Assembly: GCA_964419545.1 (NCBI GenBank)
Contig: CAYQQU010000011.1
Span: 1 to 64,000 of the forward strand
DNA length: 64,000 nt
DNA from: CAYQQU01 sp964419545
Lineage (GTDB): Bacteria; Bacteroidota; Bacteroidia; Chitinophagales; Saprospiraceae
Direction: 5' to 3'
Positions within the stretch are counted from its first letter, which is position 1. Each line of letters starts with the position of its first letter. Below the pieces are notes generated by a model. The model was not told the origin of the DNA. It was given only the letters and a program-made list of their open reading frames with translations, and did no database searches. A program made the position numbers and the translations under genes. Shown here in pieces: positions 53,443-63,085 of this stretch.

Positions 53443-54498
53443 CTAGATCTTGATCCGGACCGAGAGGTTGTGCGTGCCGTTCCAGACGTCGGTATCGCGG
53501 TAAGCGTAGTCGACGCCCAGGCGCAGGTCTTTGTTCTCTTTGCTCAGCGGCACTTCCACGCTGGCGCCGGCGCTCAGGCCGCTGTAGATCGAAGCTTCGA
53601 GCTCGTTTTCTACGTCCAGCTCGTACCGGTAGCCCGCCCGCAGCATAAACAACTCGTTGAAAGCGTACTCCGCTCCGCCGCCGATCTGATCGCGCGAGAA
53701 GGAGTTGGCGGTAAAGTTGCCGATGAGGGTGAAGCGGTGGCGCACGCCGAAAAGGAAGTCATACCCCAGGCCGATGTTCAACACCGAAGGCATTTCGAAG
53801 CTGGCCGAACGCTGGTCGAAAGTGAGCTCGTAAGCCACGTCATTGGGGCTGGGGCGTTGTACCGCCAGACCTTCCCCGCCGAAAGACATACGCGAGCCCA
53901 CGTTGCGCAGCGAGATCCCGAACTTGAAATTGTCCTGCGGCCCCGTGACGTACTGCACGCCGGCGTCGATAGCGAACCCGAGGGCGCTCACGTCGGCGAT
54001 CGCTTCGGATACCCCGCGGAAAAGCACGCCCACGGAAATTTTATTCTCGAAGGTATGCGAATACGCCAGACCGATGTGGAAGAAGTTGGGCGAAAAGGTA
54101 GCACCGGTCCCTTCCGGCTGATCGGTAGTCGTTACCCGGATGTCGCCGAAGTCGAGCGCCATAATGCTGAAGCCGAAGGCGCCGTTCTTGCCCACGCGCT
54201 GAGAAACGCCGAAAGCGTTCATAGTGATGTCGGTGCCGTCCAGATAAGAAGCATAGCCGACCTGTACTTCCGTTTTGTTGATGCGCGACATACCCGCCAC
54301 GTTGAGGCGCAAGGCTTCCACGCCCTGGATGGTCGCCGTCGTCATCGTGTGCAAGCCGGCGCTGCGCGCCCAGGGATTGAGCAGCAGTTCGTAGGCGCCG
54401 GCTTCACCCTGACGGTCGGGGTTACCGGCAGTTGCCGGGGCGGAAGCCGCGACCGTTACCAGGACCGTCAGCAGTATCGTGTAGAGAATTTTATTCAT
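53443..54498 (-). CDS. PorV/PorQ-family outer-membrane protein
   Basis: 351 residues from ATG 54498 with signal peptide (NKILYTILLTVLVTVAASAP). The FadL-like barrel family pattern is visible: GAYELLLNPWARSAGLHTMT, GVEALRLNVAGMSRI, TEVQVGYASYLDGTDITMNA, FGDIRVTTTDQPEGTG, IGLAYSHTFENKISVGVLFR, GLGYDFLFGVRHRFTLIGNF and LRAGYRYELDV. PorV shuttles T9SS substrates to the attachment complex; this paralogue sits last in an operon with a TonB receptor and a large exported protein and probably handles that protein. It is followed by a strong terminator. Confidence 0.85.
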   Translation of the reverse strand: MNKILYTILLTVLVTVAASAPATAGNPDRQGEAGAYELLLNPWARSAGLHTMTTATIQGVEALRLNVAGMSRINKTEVQVGYASYLDGTDITMNAFGVSQRVGKNGAFGFSIMALDFGDIRVTTTDQPEGTGATFSPNFFHIGLAYSHTFENKISVGVLFRGVSEAIADVSALGFAIDAGVQYVTGPQDNFKFGISLRNVGSRMSFGGEGLAVQRPSPNDVAYELTFDQRSASFEMPSVLNIGLGYDFLFGVRHRFTLIGNFTANSFSRDQIGGGAEYAFNELFMLRAGYRYELDVENELEASIYSGLSAGASVEVPLSKENKDLRLGVDYAYRDTDVWNGTHNLSVRIKI

Positions 54499-54571
54499 GT
54501 CAAAAGTTTTATAATGAAAAAGGGCGCTGCTTCCCCCCGCCCGCTGACGGCAGGAGGAAGCAACGAAAGCT

Positions 54572-57500
54572 TTAGAGACCGGAGGGGTCGAATTTGCGGT
54601 TGACGCCAAACCACTTGATGGTGCGTTCACCCAGCCCTTCGGCGCTCACGTGGATCAGATAAACGCCGCTGGCGATGGGAATACTCTTATTGTTGTTCAG
54701 GTCCCATTCCAGATCAGGCAAGACCTGTGATTCCAAGATGGCGCGATTATTGCCCTCGGGCACAATACCTACCTCGTCGCGGTTGTATTGGCGGATGAAC
54801 TTGCCGTCCAGCGAGTAGATGGTCACTACGCACTTCGCCGGCAGGTTGGTGATCTTCACGGTAGTCGTAAACTGCGAGACCTCGTAATCGGAGAAGCCGT
54901 AGTACGGGTTCGGCACCACGTTGATCAGGTCCAGATCGCTTTCTACCTGGGCCTCGGTCAGTTCCGTATCGGCCTCTTTGCCCTCGATGGTGAAGCGGTA
55001 AGCCGGATGGTAGTTGTTGATGCCCGTACCCGTGCGGGTATCCACCTCTTCGCTGTCATCTTCATCGATCTCTACGGCGTAGCCGTTGGTTACGCGCAGC
55101 TTCAGCGTCGTCTCGTTCGGGATGAGGCCCTGCTCGTAAGACAGCAACTGCTCGCCCGGCAGGGTCTGCACAAAGCCGGTCCAGGTGATGTCCTGCATCG
55201 CAAGCACTTTACGGGTGGCGAAGCCCGTCAGGCGGTCCTGGAATAGTTTACATTCGTCGTATGCCTGATTGGTGACGTAGATGAAGTGGTGACCGCCGGC
55301 GTAGTACTGGAAGATATTGGGCTCCGGAGCGTCCTCCCAGATCTTGATCTGGTCGTTCGGGTTGAACATCATGTCGCCGCCCACACCCGTCGAGTCGCTG
55401 AAATAGGTGCAGAAGAGGTTCAGCCCCGCTGCCGTAAGCGTTTCGCAGTCGTATACCGAGTTTTCACCGAAGAAGATGTTCAGGCGTTGGCCCGTCTCGA
55501 CGTCGACGGCGTAGCCCGGGAACCAACCCATGCCGTTCGCCGGCTCTTCCTCGTTGATCGTTCCTTCTACGGGCAGGCCGGTTGCCGGATCGGCTTCTTT
55601 GAGCACCGAGGGTGCAGCGCGCAGGTCAAACATGCCGGCGTCGCCTTCCGTCGGCCAGGCGCCGTCTCTGTAGAACTGGCTGGCGGTCTCGATGACCACG
55701 CAACGGCTCCAGAGGTCCTTGTTCGGCGTTACTACGATATCGACATTATTCAACTCGTCAAGCGACATCTGCCCTTGTACGATACCGTTGAAGTTGTTCA
55801 CCCAGGCCGGCGTCACGTACGGCAGCAAGGGGATCTCCAACAGTTCTTCGCGGTATTCCGCCAGCAGATAGGGCACGAAGAATCCCGGGCCTTCCGTGGT
55901 AAAGGCTTGATTGGGGTCCAGCTCCGAAGCCGGGAAGCCGGCGTCGGTGCGGACGTAGTTGAAAACATCCGCGTCAAAGAAGTTCTGACCAGGCTGGAAG
56001 CCGTCTACAATACCGAACCAGGGCTGTGGGCCGTTCGGATCGGCGTACGTCAGGTCGAAGCCGATGAACCCGTTGGACGCGCCTGCTTCCGGGGTGCCCG
56101 GTTCGGCCACCTGTCCGATGGAAATGGAGAAGCCGAACGGCGCGATAATCTGTTCGTTGAGGCGTTCGATGGTGCGTTCCGAAGCGATGATCGGCGCACC
56201 CGGATCGCTCAGGCTGCGCAGTTCCCAGCGGGCGTCATTTTCCAGTACATTATCGCCGAGATCGGAATCGACGAAGCGCAATTCAAACTCCCCGTCCGTG
56301 ACGGAGAGCGGGTTGAAAATGCGAACGTCGATCGGGCCGTTGCCCGGTGCGTAAATGATCTCGCCGCTAAATTCTCCGCCGCTAAAGCTGCCGACGATCT
56401 CCTCGCGGCTCTCTTCGCTCAGGTCGAGGAAGTTGTCGCCGGTGCCGATGCCGTCCACGCGGGTGATCACCGCGCCGTCGCCGTATTCGGCATTCAGTCG
56501 CAGGTTGGTGATGGGGCGCGGAATGACGGTGTAGAAAGGATTGGCGCCGTCGCCGATATTGCTCCGGCCTTCCAGATAAGGCAGGCGCTGGCCGATACCC
56601 GTGCGGGGATTGAACGGCTCGTATTCGTTGTGGGCGTAGGCCACGGCCACGTAATAGTATTTCTTGTGGTTGATCAGGCGTCGGTTTTGGCCGGTAGCGA
56701 ACTGATCTTCGGCGATGCGGAAAGTATGACGGATGCCTTCATCCTGGCCGTTAACCTCCTCGGTGGGGATGTAGACCGGCTCCGCGATCGGGCTTTCAGC
56801 CGCCGGGCTCCAGTTGAAGACCTGGGTAATGTTGTTCTTGATGTCGACCTGCGCTACCGGACGGGCTTTGTCCGGATTGTCGAGGTCGGCAACCGTTACG
56901 TCGGGCCCGGAGAGCTGGAACAGCTTGTATCCTTCGAAGACGTAGAGGCTGTCTTCTTCCAGCGGCGGTATTTGCAGGCCGCGTTCGGCGTATTCTTCGT
57001 AAGCGTTATTGGAGGTAATCGTATCGTTCGTGAAGATCGCGATGATTTCGCGGTCGAGTTCGATCCAGTCGACGTCCGGCGCGTCCGGACCGTCGGTCAC
57101 GTTAAAGCAGTTGTCGAAGAGGGCCTGGGCGATGTCGTCGGCTTCCTGCAGCCGTCGGATGCTGGGGCAGGGATAGTCCTGATCGGCCACCCAGACGGCG
57201 CCGATGATCAGCTCGTTGATGGCGCCGGGCTGGAGGCGGAAAGGCCCGGAAGCTTGTACAGTGCGCCGGTCGCCCACCGGCAGGTTCTGCGAGCACATCG
57301 ACCAGCCGTTGCCGTCGTTCGGCGGTTCGGTAAAGGCGAAAGCGATGGGTTCGGTTCCTTCGCTGCGGCCGTCGCCGCCGTATTCGAAGGGCGCACCGTC
57401 CAGCCATAAGCCCCGCAGGTAGTTGTAATACTGTTGCGCCACAGCGGGGTCGGTAGTGCCGGCCGGCGGCGTGGGCGGGACGCTGGCGTTATTGTAATAG

Positions 57501-58708
57501 GTGAAGGAGGTCATCCCCAGTTCGACGGAATCGATGACATTGTCATCCGAGTCGAAGATGCGTTTGATCGGACCGCGGAAGTAGTCGACGCCGAGCAGCG
57601 GAATATCCTCGCAGTAAGTATTTACGCCGCCGGGGCAGGAACAACCGCTTTCCCCGTCAACGGCGTCGGCATTGTATACGTAGGCGAGGCTGCGCAGGGT
57701 GTCGCAACCGATATAGTCGTCGGTGTAGCAGCCGAGGTCGGGGTCGACCCACATGGCGAAATAGGTTTCTTCGATATCCTCCACTGCGCGGTTGATGAGC
57801 TTATAGCGCTGGAAGGTCATATCGTTCAGTTCGTCATTGGAAGCGTAGGCGAAGGCCTGCACCTGGATCTCCATCTGGATCTTGTCGCCCTGCGTTTCGG
57901 CGTGGATGTTACCGGCGTCGTTGTAGATCCAGAAGTTCATCTCATCCGGGTACTGGGGGTCGTCTTCGCAGCCACGAATTTCGATGATGGGATAGTCGCC
58001 CAGTTGCGGTTCGTAAATATCGTTGCCGTTGACGTCCCAGAAGCCGGCGAGGCCCTGCGCGGTATTCGGCAATTCGAAGTTGTTGATGTCGAAGAAGAAA
58101 TCGTTGCCGCGGGCCGGCCAGCCTCTAACCCCGGACGGGATTTCGGCCGGGTCGTAAGGCCGTCCCTCTTCCTGGGCGCGTTGGAAGTTTTCCAGGTGGA
58201 GGTCGATCTCTTCGCCGGTAACTGTAAAGAAGCGGTCCCATTTGGCGCAGGTCGTCTGGTCGGTGGTTCCCTGCGGCGGATCGTTCGGGTCTTCCGAGAT
58301 CGGCGTCAGGGGGCCGGCCCAGAAGTCGAAGTTACCGCCGGCGCGACCATAAGTCTGGGCCGCCAGCTTCAGGTTGCCGTTGGGGTCCAGTCCTCCCAGC
58401 CAGACGGCGCCGGCGAAGAGGGAAGAAACCTCGGGTACGCCCGGCGGCACCTTTGGCACCACATAGCGGCCGTCGTTGCCGTCCCACCAGACGTCGCCGC
58501 CGGAAGTCAGACGAGCGCGAACGTTGTTGATGTCCTGGTCGAGCTGAGCGCGGGCGTTGTCGCAGTTCTCACGGAAGCTGACCTGGTCGTTATTTCCTTG
58601 CTGATTGTCCGGCTGCGGGCGCTGTAGGTTGGGGTCGATGTGCGCGCTGAGCGCGGTGGCCAGGCACATCCCCAGCGTCAGGAGCAGCCAGGTTCTTAGT
58701 TTATACAT
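54572..58708 (-). CDS. Large T9SS-type exported protein, unknown function
   Basis: 1378 residues from ATG 58708, with signal peptide (LRTWLLLTLGMCLATALSAH). The body is beta-rich and acidic. It has repeated features such as SSLFAGAVWLGGLDPNGNLK, FDINNFELPNTAQGLAGFWD, YPIIEIRGCEDDPQYPDEMN, NDMTFQRYKLINR and a Cys cluster (DGESGCSCPGGVNTYCED). The C-terminus DLINVVPNPYYGFSDYEVSQ, then TNLPAKCVVTIYSLDGKFIR and IASGVYLIHVSAEG, resembles a T9SS sorting/Ig-like tail. It lies between a TonB receptor gene (70 bases upstream) and a PorV-like gene (73 bases downstream). It is probably a surface-exposed partner of the receptor. Confidence 0.82.
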   Translation of the reverse strand: MYKLRTWLLLTLGMCLATALSAHIDPNLQRPQPDNQQGNNDQVSFRENCDNARAQLDQDINNVRARLTSGGDVWWDGNDGRYVVPKVPPGVPEVSSLFAGAVWLGGLDPNGNLKLAAQTYGRAGGNFDFWAGPLTPISEDPNDPPQGTTDQTTCAKWDRFFTVTGEEIDLHLENFQRAQEEGRPYDPAEIPSGVRGWPARGNDFFFDINNFELPNTAQGLAGFWDVNGNDIYEPQLGDYPIIEIRGCEDDPQYPDEMNFWIYNDAGNIHAETQGDKIQMEIQVQAFAYASNDELNDMTFQRYKLINRAVEDIEETYFAMWVDPDLGCYTDDYIGCDTLRSLAYVYNADAVDGESGCSCPGGVNTYCEDIPLLGVDYFRGPIKRIFDSDDNVIDSVELGMTSFTYYNNASVPPTPPAGTTDPAVAQQYYNYLRGLWLDGAPFEYGGDGRSEGTEPIAFAFTEPPNDGNGWSMCSQNLPVGDRRTVQASGPFRLQPGAINELIIGAVWVADQDYPCPSIRRLQEADDIAQALFDNCFNVTDGPDAPDVDWIELDREIIAIFTNDTITSNNAYEEYAERGLQIPPLEEDSLYVFEGYKLFQLSGPDVTVADLDNPDKARPVAQVDIKNNITQVFNWSPAAESPIAEPVYIPTEEVNGQDEGIRHTFRIAEDQFATGQNRRLINHKKYYYVAVAYAHNEYEPFNPRTGIGQRLPYLEGRSNIGDGANPFYTVIPRPITNLRLNAEYGDGAVITRVDGIGTGDNFLDLSEESREEIVGSFSGGEFSGEIIYAPGNGPIDVRIFNPLSVTDGEFELRFVDSDLGDNVLENDARWELRSLSDPGAPIIASERTIERLNEQIIAPFGFSISIGQVAEPGTPEAGASNGFIGFDLTYADPNGPQPWFGIVDGFQPGQNFFDADVFNYVRTDAGFPASELDPNQAFTTEGPGFFVPYLLAEYREELLEIPLLPYVTPAWVNNFNGIVQGQMSLDELNNVDIVVTPNKDLWSRCVVIETASQFYRDGAWPTEGDAGMFDLRAAPSVLKEADPATGLPVEGTINEEEPANGMGWFPGYAVDVETGQRLNIFFGENSVYDCETLTAAGLNLFCTYFSDSTGVGGDMMFNPNDQIKIWEDAPEPNIFQYYAGGHHFIYVTNQAYDECKLFQDRLTGFATRKVLAMQDITWTGFVQTLPGEQLLSYEQGLIPNETTLKLRVTNGYAVEIDEDDSEEVDTRTGTGINNYHPAYRFTIEGKEADTELTEAQVESDLDLINVVPNPYYGFSDYEVSQFTTTVKITNLPAKCVVTIYSLDGKFIRQYNRDEVGIVPEGNNRAILESQVLPDLEWDLNNNKSIPIASGVYLIHVSAEGLGERTIKWFGVNRKFDPSGL

Positions 58709-58778
58709 AGCTTGAGCGTTTTTATCGATCAAAATATAATAGGTTGGGGCCGGCCGGGCCGGCCCGGTGGTTAAACAA

Positions 58779-61700
58779 TTAGAAATCGAAGATCACCCCG
58801 GCGAAAATACGGCGCGGCAGGCTGAAGAAGTTGGGGTTCAGCAGTCGCCACTGGTACGAGTTGAGGTACGCTTCCAGGGGGCGCGGATCGTTGGCGAAGC
58901 CGGCCACCTGTTGTTCTCCGAAAGAAGACTGCAGGAAGCCGTCGTCGGTCGGCGAGCCCGTCACCGGATACACCCGGATGGTGTTGCGGCGGTCCAACAG
59001 GTTTTGCACCCGCACGTAGACGTTGGCGCCGAGGCGGTTGCCCAGGTTGAACTGCTTGTCTACCCGCAGGTTGAACGTAAAGTTCCAGGGCAGGCGGGCG
59101 CCGTTGAGCGAGCCTTCCGTACCGCCGCCGCCGAGCTCCGAGGGGATCTGCTTGGCGGTGTAGGGGCGACCGGAGACGGCGATCGTCTGCAGGTTCACGC
59201 CGAAGTTAGACAGGATATCGGAGCCGAAGAGGCGCGGACCGTTATAGCGTTTACCCGAGCTGTAGCGATAGTCGACGTTGGCGACCACGCGGTGGCGCTC
59301 GTCGAAGTTCAGCGGGAACAGCGTCCGCAGGTTGCCGCGGTTGGTCAGTCCGTCCTGCGATGTTTCGTCCGAACCGGTGCCGTCGGCAAACTGCAGGGTA
59401 TAGTTGGCGTTGAACTGCAGGTTGCCCGTGCGGCGCAGGTCAAACTGGAAAGTAAATCCTTTGACCGTTCCGAAGTCGATATTGTCGAAAGTGCGGTACT
59501 GGCCGATGATCGGCACCGGGAAGAAGGTGCGCAGCTGGATCATATCGCGCATCTCCTTATAGTAAGCGGCGATTTTGATGGCCGAGGTATTGGACAATTT
59601 CTGCTGGAAGCCGACCTCGTAGTCGATGGTGCGTTCCGGGCGCAGGGCCGGGTTGTTCTTCGTCTCGTTGAGGCGGTCCAGGAAGTAGAAGTAGTCGAGA
59701 GCCGTAGCGATCGTACGCGCCGGCGGCCGCTGAACGAGGATATCGTAATGCGCGAAGAAGTTGGCTTCCGTCGAGATCGGGAAGGAGAACGCCAGACGCG
59801 GCATGACGTTGGTCTGTACTTCGTAATCCTGGAAGGAGGTATTCGGATCGAAGTCGCGCGACTTGATGTAGTTGTTGTCTTCGCGGGCGGCTTCGCTTTT
59901 GTAGTAGGGATTCACCTGACTGCCGGCGATGGCCAGCGCCACGTTGTTGACCGGGGTACCGTTGGAGAGGTACCACTGGTCGCCGTCGCGATAGGCCACC
60001 ACGTCCGTTTCAGAATCGTTGAGGTATACTTTGAAATCGTCGCCGATATTGCCGGGGCGCGATCCGATGTCGGGTCGCGTTTCGTGGAATTCACCGGCGC
60101 CCATGATCTCATAGAGCGAATAAGGGTCTTTGAGCACGCGCGTATTGGCGTCGTAGCGGTCTACGCGCACCCCGAGGCGGAAGATGATGTCTTTGAACGT
60201 GAACTTATCCTGGATATAGAAGGCCTGGTAGATCGGGCGGTTGGGCGCTACCGGGAAAGCCCGGATGCCGGTATCTTCCCCGTTGATGCGCAGCGTCTGG
60301 GTGAAGAAGTCGTCGAAAGTGCCGTCGAAATTATTACCCAGGTAGTCATAGCCGTAGTAATTGAGCAGGTTGAAGTCGTTCAGCTCTCTGGCGGAGAACA
60401 TATCGAGGCTCAGCCGGCTGGGGTCTAACCCGTCGACGTTGATGTATTGGTTCAGCGGAACGCCGAACTCTTCGCGCACCCGCTGATAGAAGAGGACGTC
60501 GGGCTGCGGCGCCTGTTCGATGTCGAAGAGGTCGAGCGTATCGGCGATGCCGTCATTATTGAAGTCGTCGACTTCAAGTTGTCCGACCACCACCCGCTGC
60601 AGGCTGTCGGCGGGAATCCCCCCCTGGTCGAGGTGCTCGTTGGCGCGCAATCGGGCCAGGTCCCAGAGGCTGCGCGGGAAGACGTCGTAGCGACGCTGGG
60701 TGCGCTCTTCGTACCATACTCCGAGGCGGATGCTGTGGCGGCCCTTGTCGGAGCTGCCCGGCACCAGGTCGAAGGAGGCGTTGGCGCTGAACGTCAGTAC
60801 GTCTTCATCTTCTTTGCGGACGCGGTTGTATACTGTGCCGATATTGGTATGGAACCCGTAGGAATCGGTGAGGAAGTTCTGGACGGCGCCGTTCGGGGCC
60901 AGGAATTGCTGGCGCTGGACCAGGAAGTTCGGGTTGAAGTCAGTATTCTGACCGGCGAGGATATACTCGGGAACGACAGAGTTCAGCGCCACGGTATTGC
61001 CTTCGCCGTCGACGAAGTCGATGCCCATCGCCCTGTTGTAGTTCGCCAGGGTCGGGTTGACGGCGCCGGGCGTGAAGCCGCGCAATACCTGCAGGTAGCC
61101 GGTATGTTCGAAGCCGGCCGTCGGGTTGAGCGGATCGAGCGGCTGGAAGTTGGGCACCCATTCGATATCGAAATCTCCGGTGTATCCGTAATTGAAATAG
61201 TTGTCGTCGTGGCGGCTGTCCGAGTGATCGTAGAGGTTTTTCTCGTAGCCGAACTGCAGGGTGTAGAGTGCATTCTGGATCAGGGCGCCCTTTTGGGCTC
61301 CCTCGCCGCCGCTCGAGGAGCCGGTCCCGCCGAGGCGGTGGCGGAAGCGGAAGTTGCCCCGGTAAGTGCGGTCGAACTCGAAGGGGTTATTGTGGCTGTT
61401 GAGCACGCGCCAGTTGGCCGCCGTCGCGCTGTTCTCGTTAGGTGTAAACTGATTCTCCTCGTCTGCCACTGACCCCGTGAGGGTGATGTCGATGGCGTTG
61501 CTGAGGCGGGCGTCGATCTTGGCGGTGACATCGTAGCGTGTAAATTCTTCGAAAGGCTGGGCGTCGAGCACGTCGACGTTCTCATTGGTCAGGAAGTCGG
61601 CAGCGACGAAGGGGACGTTGCCGATGTTGAGAACGGGGTTTTCCTGAAGTTCGGCCAGGGTTTGATCGTTGATCCGGAAGATGTCGGTCCCCGGCGGGTC

Positions 61701-62540
61701 GTCATCCAGTCGATTGGTGTAGCGGGCGGCGAGGCGGAAGCCGATCAGCGACTGGCCGTTGGCCTTTTTGAGAATTGGCCCGCTGAGGTTAATGCCCACC
61801 AGGCTGTTGTTGTAAGCATCGAAAAAGTTGCTCGTTTCCGCCTCGAAGCCTCCAGAGAACTTGCTGGAGGGGCCTTTGGTCGTGATCGAGATGATACCCC
61901 CGGTAACGTCGCCGTACTGGGCTTCGATCCCGCCGGTGATGACCTGCAGCTGATCGATTTCGGATTCCGGGATCAGGTTGCCCTGCACGCGGATACCGTC
62001 GATGTAGTAGTCGGTGGCGTTATCGCGCGACCCCCGGATACTGATATCGTCTCCCTCATCGGCGGAGGCGATACCTGCGGAGGTGGCGGCCAGGGCGTTG
62101 ATGTTTCGCGTTGGGAGGCTCCGGATCTGCTCACTGGTTACCACCGAACCCGAGGTTGTATTGTCCTGCTCGATGAGGGGGACCTGGTATTCGGTCACGA
62201 CGACCTCTTCGAGAACGACCCCGCCCCCGCTGCTCAGCTCCACGTTGGCCCTATTGGCTTTACCGGCCAATACTTGGATGCCGGTGACGCGCTGGGGCTG
62301 GTAGCCGACGTAGGAGACCTCGACGTCGTAGGTTCCCGGGTCGATTTCCGTGAAGTTGTAGTTACCGTCGAAGTCGGTTTCCGTACCGGTAATCAGGACC
62401 CCGTTCTTGTACAGGGCCACGTTACCGAAGATGATCGGCTCTCCGGTATCTCCATCGGTAACTTTTCCGTTTAGCGAAGTTTGGGCCGTCGCCGCTCCCG
62501 CCAACAGAATCGCAAAACACAGAAGTAAAAAACGTGCCAT
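58779..62540 (-). CDS. TonB-dependent receptor with CarboxypepD_reg domain
   Basis: 1253 residues with signal peptide (ARFLLLCFAILLAGAATAQ). The N-terminal carboxypeptidase-regulatory-like domain (about 20-100: LNGKVTDGDTGEPIIFGNVA; GTYDVEVSYVGYQPQRVTGI) is followed by LEEVVVTEYQVPLI, a plug (about 125-235: EQIRSLPTRNINALAATSAG; ISIRGSRDNATDYYIDGIRV; IEAQYGDVTGGIISITTKGP) and a 22-strand-type barrel ending LPRRIFAGVIFDF. It takes up an unidentified ligand across the outer membrane. No SusD gene is nearby; the next gene encodes a large exported protein instead. It leads the three-gene operon. Confidence 0.93.
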   Translation of the reverse strand: MARFLLLCFAILLAGAATAQTSLNGKVTDGDTGEPIIFGNVALYKNGVLITGTETDFDGNYNFTEIDPGTYDVEVSYVGYQPQRVTGIQVLAGKANRANVELSSGGGVVLEEVVVTEYQVPLIEQDNTTSGSVVTSEQIRSLPTRNINALAATSAGIASADEGDDISIRGSRDNATDYYIDGIRVQGNLIPESEIDQLQVITGGIEAQYGDVTGGIISITTKGPSSKFSGGFEAETSNFFDAYNNSLVGINLSGPILKKANGQSLIGFRLAARYTNRLDDDPPGTDIFRINDQTLAELQENPVLNIGNVPFVAADFLTNENVDVLDAQPFEEFTRYDVTAKIDARLSNAIDITLTGSVADEENQFTPNENSATAANWRVLNSHNNPFEFDRTYRGNFRFRHRLGGTGSSSGGEGAQKGALIQNALYTLQFGYEKNLYDHSDSRHDDNYFNYGYTGDFDIEWVPNFQPLDPLNPTAGFEHTGYLQVLRGFTPGAVNPTLANYNRAMGIDFVDGEGNTVALNSVVPEYILAGQNTDFNPNFLVQRQQFLAPNGAVQNFLTDSYGFHTNIGTVYNRVRKEDEDVLTFSANASFDLVPGSSDKGRHSIRLGVWYEERTQRRYDVFPRSLWDLARLRANEHLDQGGIPADSLQRVVVGQLEVDDFNNDGIADTLDLFDIEQAPQPDVLFYQRVREEFGVPLNQYINVDGLDPSRLSLDMFSARELNDFNLLNYYGYDYLGNNFDGTFDDFFTQTLRINGEDTGIRAFPVAPNRPIYQAFYIQDKFTFKDIIFRLGVRVDRYDANTRVLKDPYSLYEIMGAGEFHETRPDIGSRPGNIGDDFKVYLNDSETDVVAYRDGDQWYLSNGTPVNNVALAIAGSQVNPYYKSEAAREDNNYIKSRDFDPNTSFQDYEVQTNVMPRLAFSFPISTEANFFAHYDILVQRPPARTIATALDYFYFLDRLNETKNNPALRPERTIDYEVGFQQKLSNTSAIKIAAYYKEMRDMIQLRTFFPVPIIGQYRTFDNIDFGTVKGFTFQFDLRRTGNLQFNANYTLQFADGTGSDETSQDGLTNRGNLRTLFPLNFDERHRVVANVDYRYSSGKRYNGPRLFGSDILSNFGVNLQTIAVSGRPYTAKQIPSELGGGGTEGSLNGARLPWNFTFNLRVDKQFNLGNRLGANVYVRVQNLLDRRNTIRVYPVTGSPTDDGFLQSSFGEQQVAGFANDPRPLEAYLNSYQWRLLNPNFFSLPRRIFAGVIFDF

Positions 62541-62804
62541 AGATTTATTTTTAAATATCCATTAAACTGCAGGGGTCGAGCCGGTTCGGCGGCTACGGGC
62601 GCCCCGGAATTCCTTCGTTTTGGGGGGTACTTTGTTCAAGAGAATGGCGCTTGGGACTGTAGGTTTTCAAAACAGTGCACAATGTTAAGAAAATCTAAAT
62701 TCTTTTCAAAAAATTTCATTCCGCCGAAACGCCGCTTCGTCTTTAATCGGCCTTTTACCGGCAGTGCCAAAAAAACTACCGCGCGCCGGGGTTCCGCTTT
62801 TTTT

Positions 62805-62812
62805 CAAAATTA
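62805..62812 (-). promoter_or_regulatory. -7-like element TAATTTTG for the TonB operon
   Basis: A TAnnTTTG match on the minus strand; it would give a leader of about 255 bases before ATG 62540. A TTTG lies on the same strand at 62841-62838, slightly farther than the usual -33 spacing. Confidence 0.35.
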
Positions 62813-62835
62813 ACACTCCTTTAAGAGGCGCCGGC

Positions 62836-62847
62836 GTCAAATTTGAC
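62836..62847. promoter_or_regulatory. Perfect 12-bp palindrome, possible operator
   Basis: GTCAAATTTGAC is self-complementary and overlaps the -33 region of the putative TonB operon promoter. It is the sort of site a dimeric regulator could bind; no regulator gene is adjacent. Confidence 0.3.
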
Positions 62848-63044
62848 CAAAAGTCAGGATGCTGAAAACCATAACCCGGAAGAAATGCCCTGGGGAAGAA
62901 CGCAGCGGACGAACGATCGCTCCCTCCGCCGGGCGGCAAACCGCTGTTTTGGTCCTGAATCTGACAAAAGGCGCCGGAGACTTATGCCGGGGTCCGATGC
63001 TCGGTTTTATTCATTAATCCGGATTAAGACCAGGTCGATATGCC

Positions 63045-63052
63045 TATATTTG
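63045..63052 (+). promoter_or_regulatory. -7 element TATATTTG upstream of the 63.1-kb lipoprotein
   Basis: An exact TAnnTTTG, 33 bases before ATG 63086. Confidence 0.45.
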
Positions 63053-63085
63053 CAAAGCTGATTTCGATGCGGTTTTAACGTTTGT

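Larger units (their letters stand above)
62541..63085. other. Divergent intergenic region upstream of the TonB operon
   Basis: 545 bases without a credible gene. It contains on the minus strand the -7-like TAATTTTG (62805-62812), a 12-base palindrome (62836-62847) and, on the plus strand, TATATTTG (63045-63052). A variant of the dispersed CCGGATTA motif occurs at about 63015. Confidence 0.55.

Noticed and set aside
55286..60428. Long plus-strand frames opposite the exported protein and TonB receptor genes
   Set aside because: Shadow frames caused by codon bias; the minus-strand products have signal peptides, domains and full family length.
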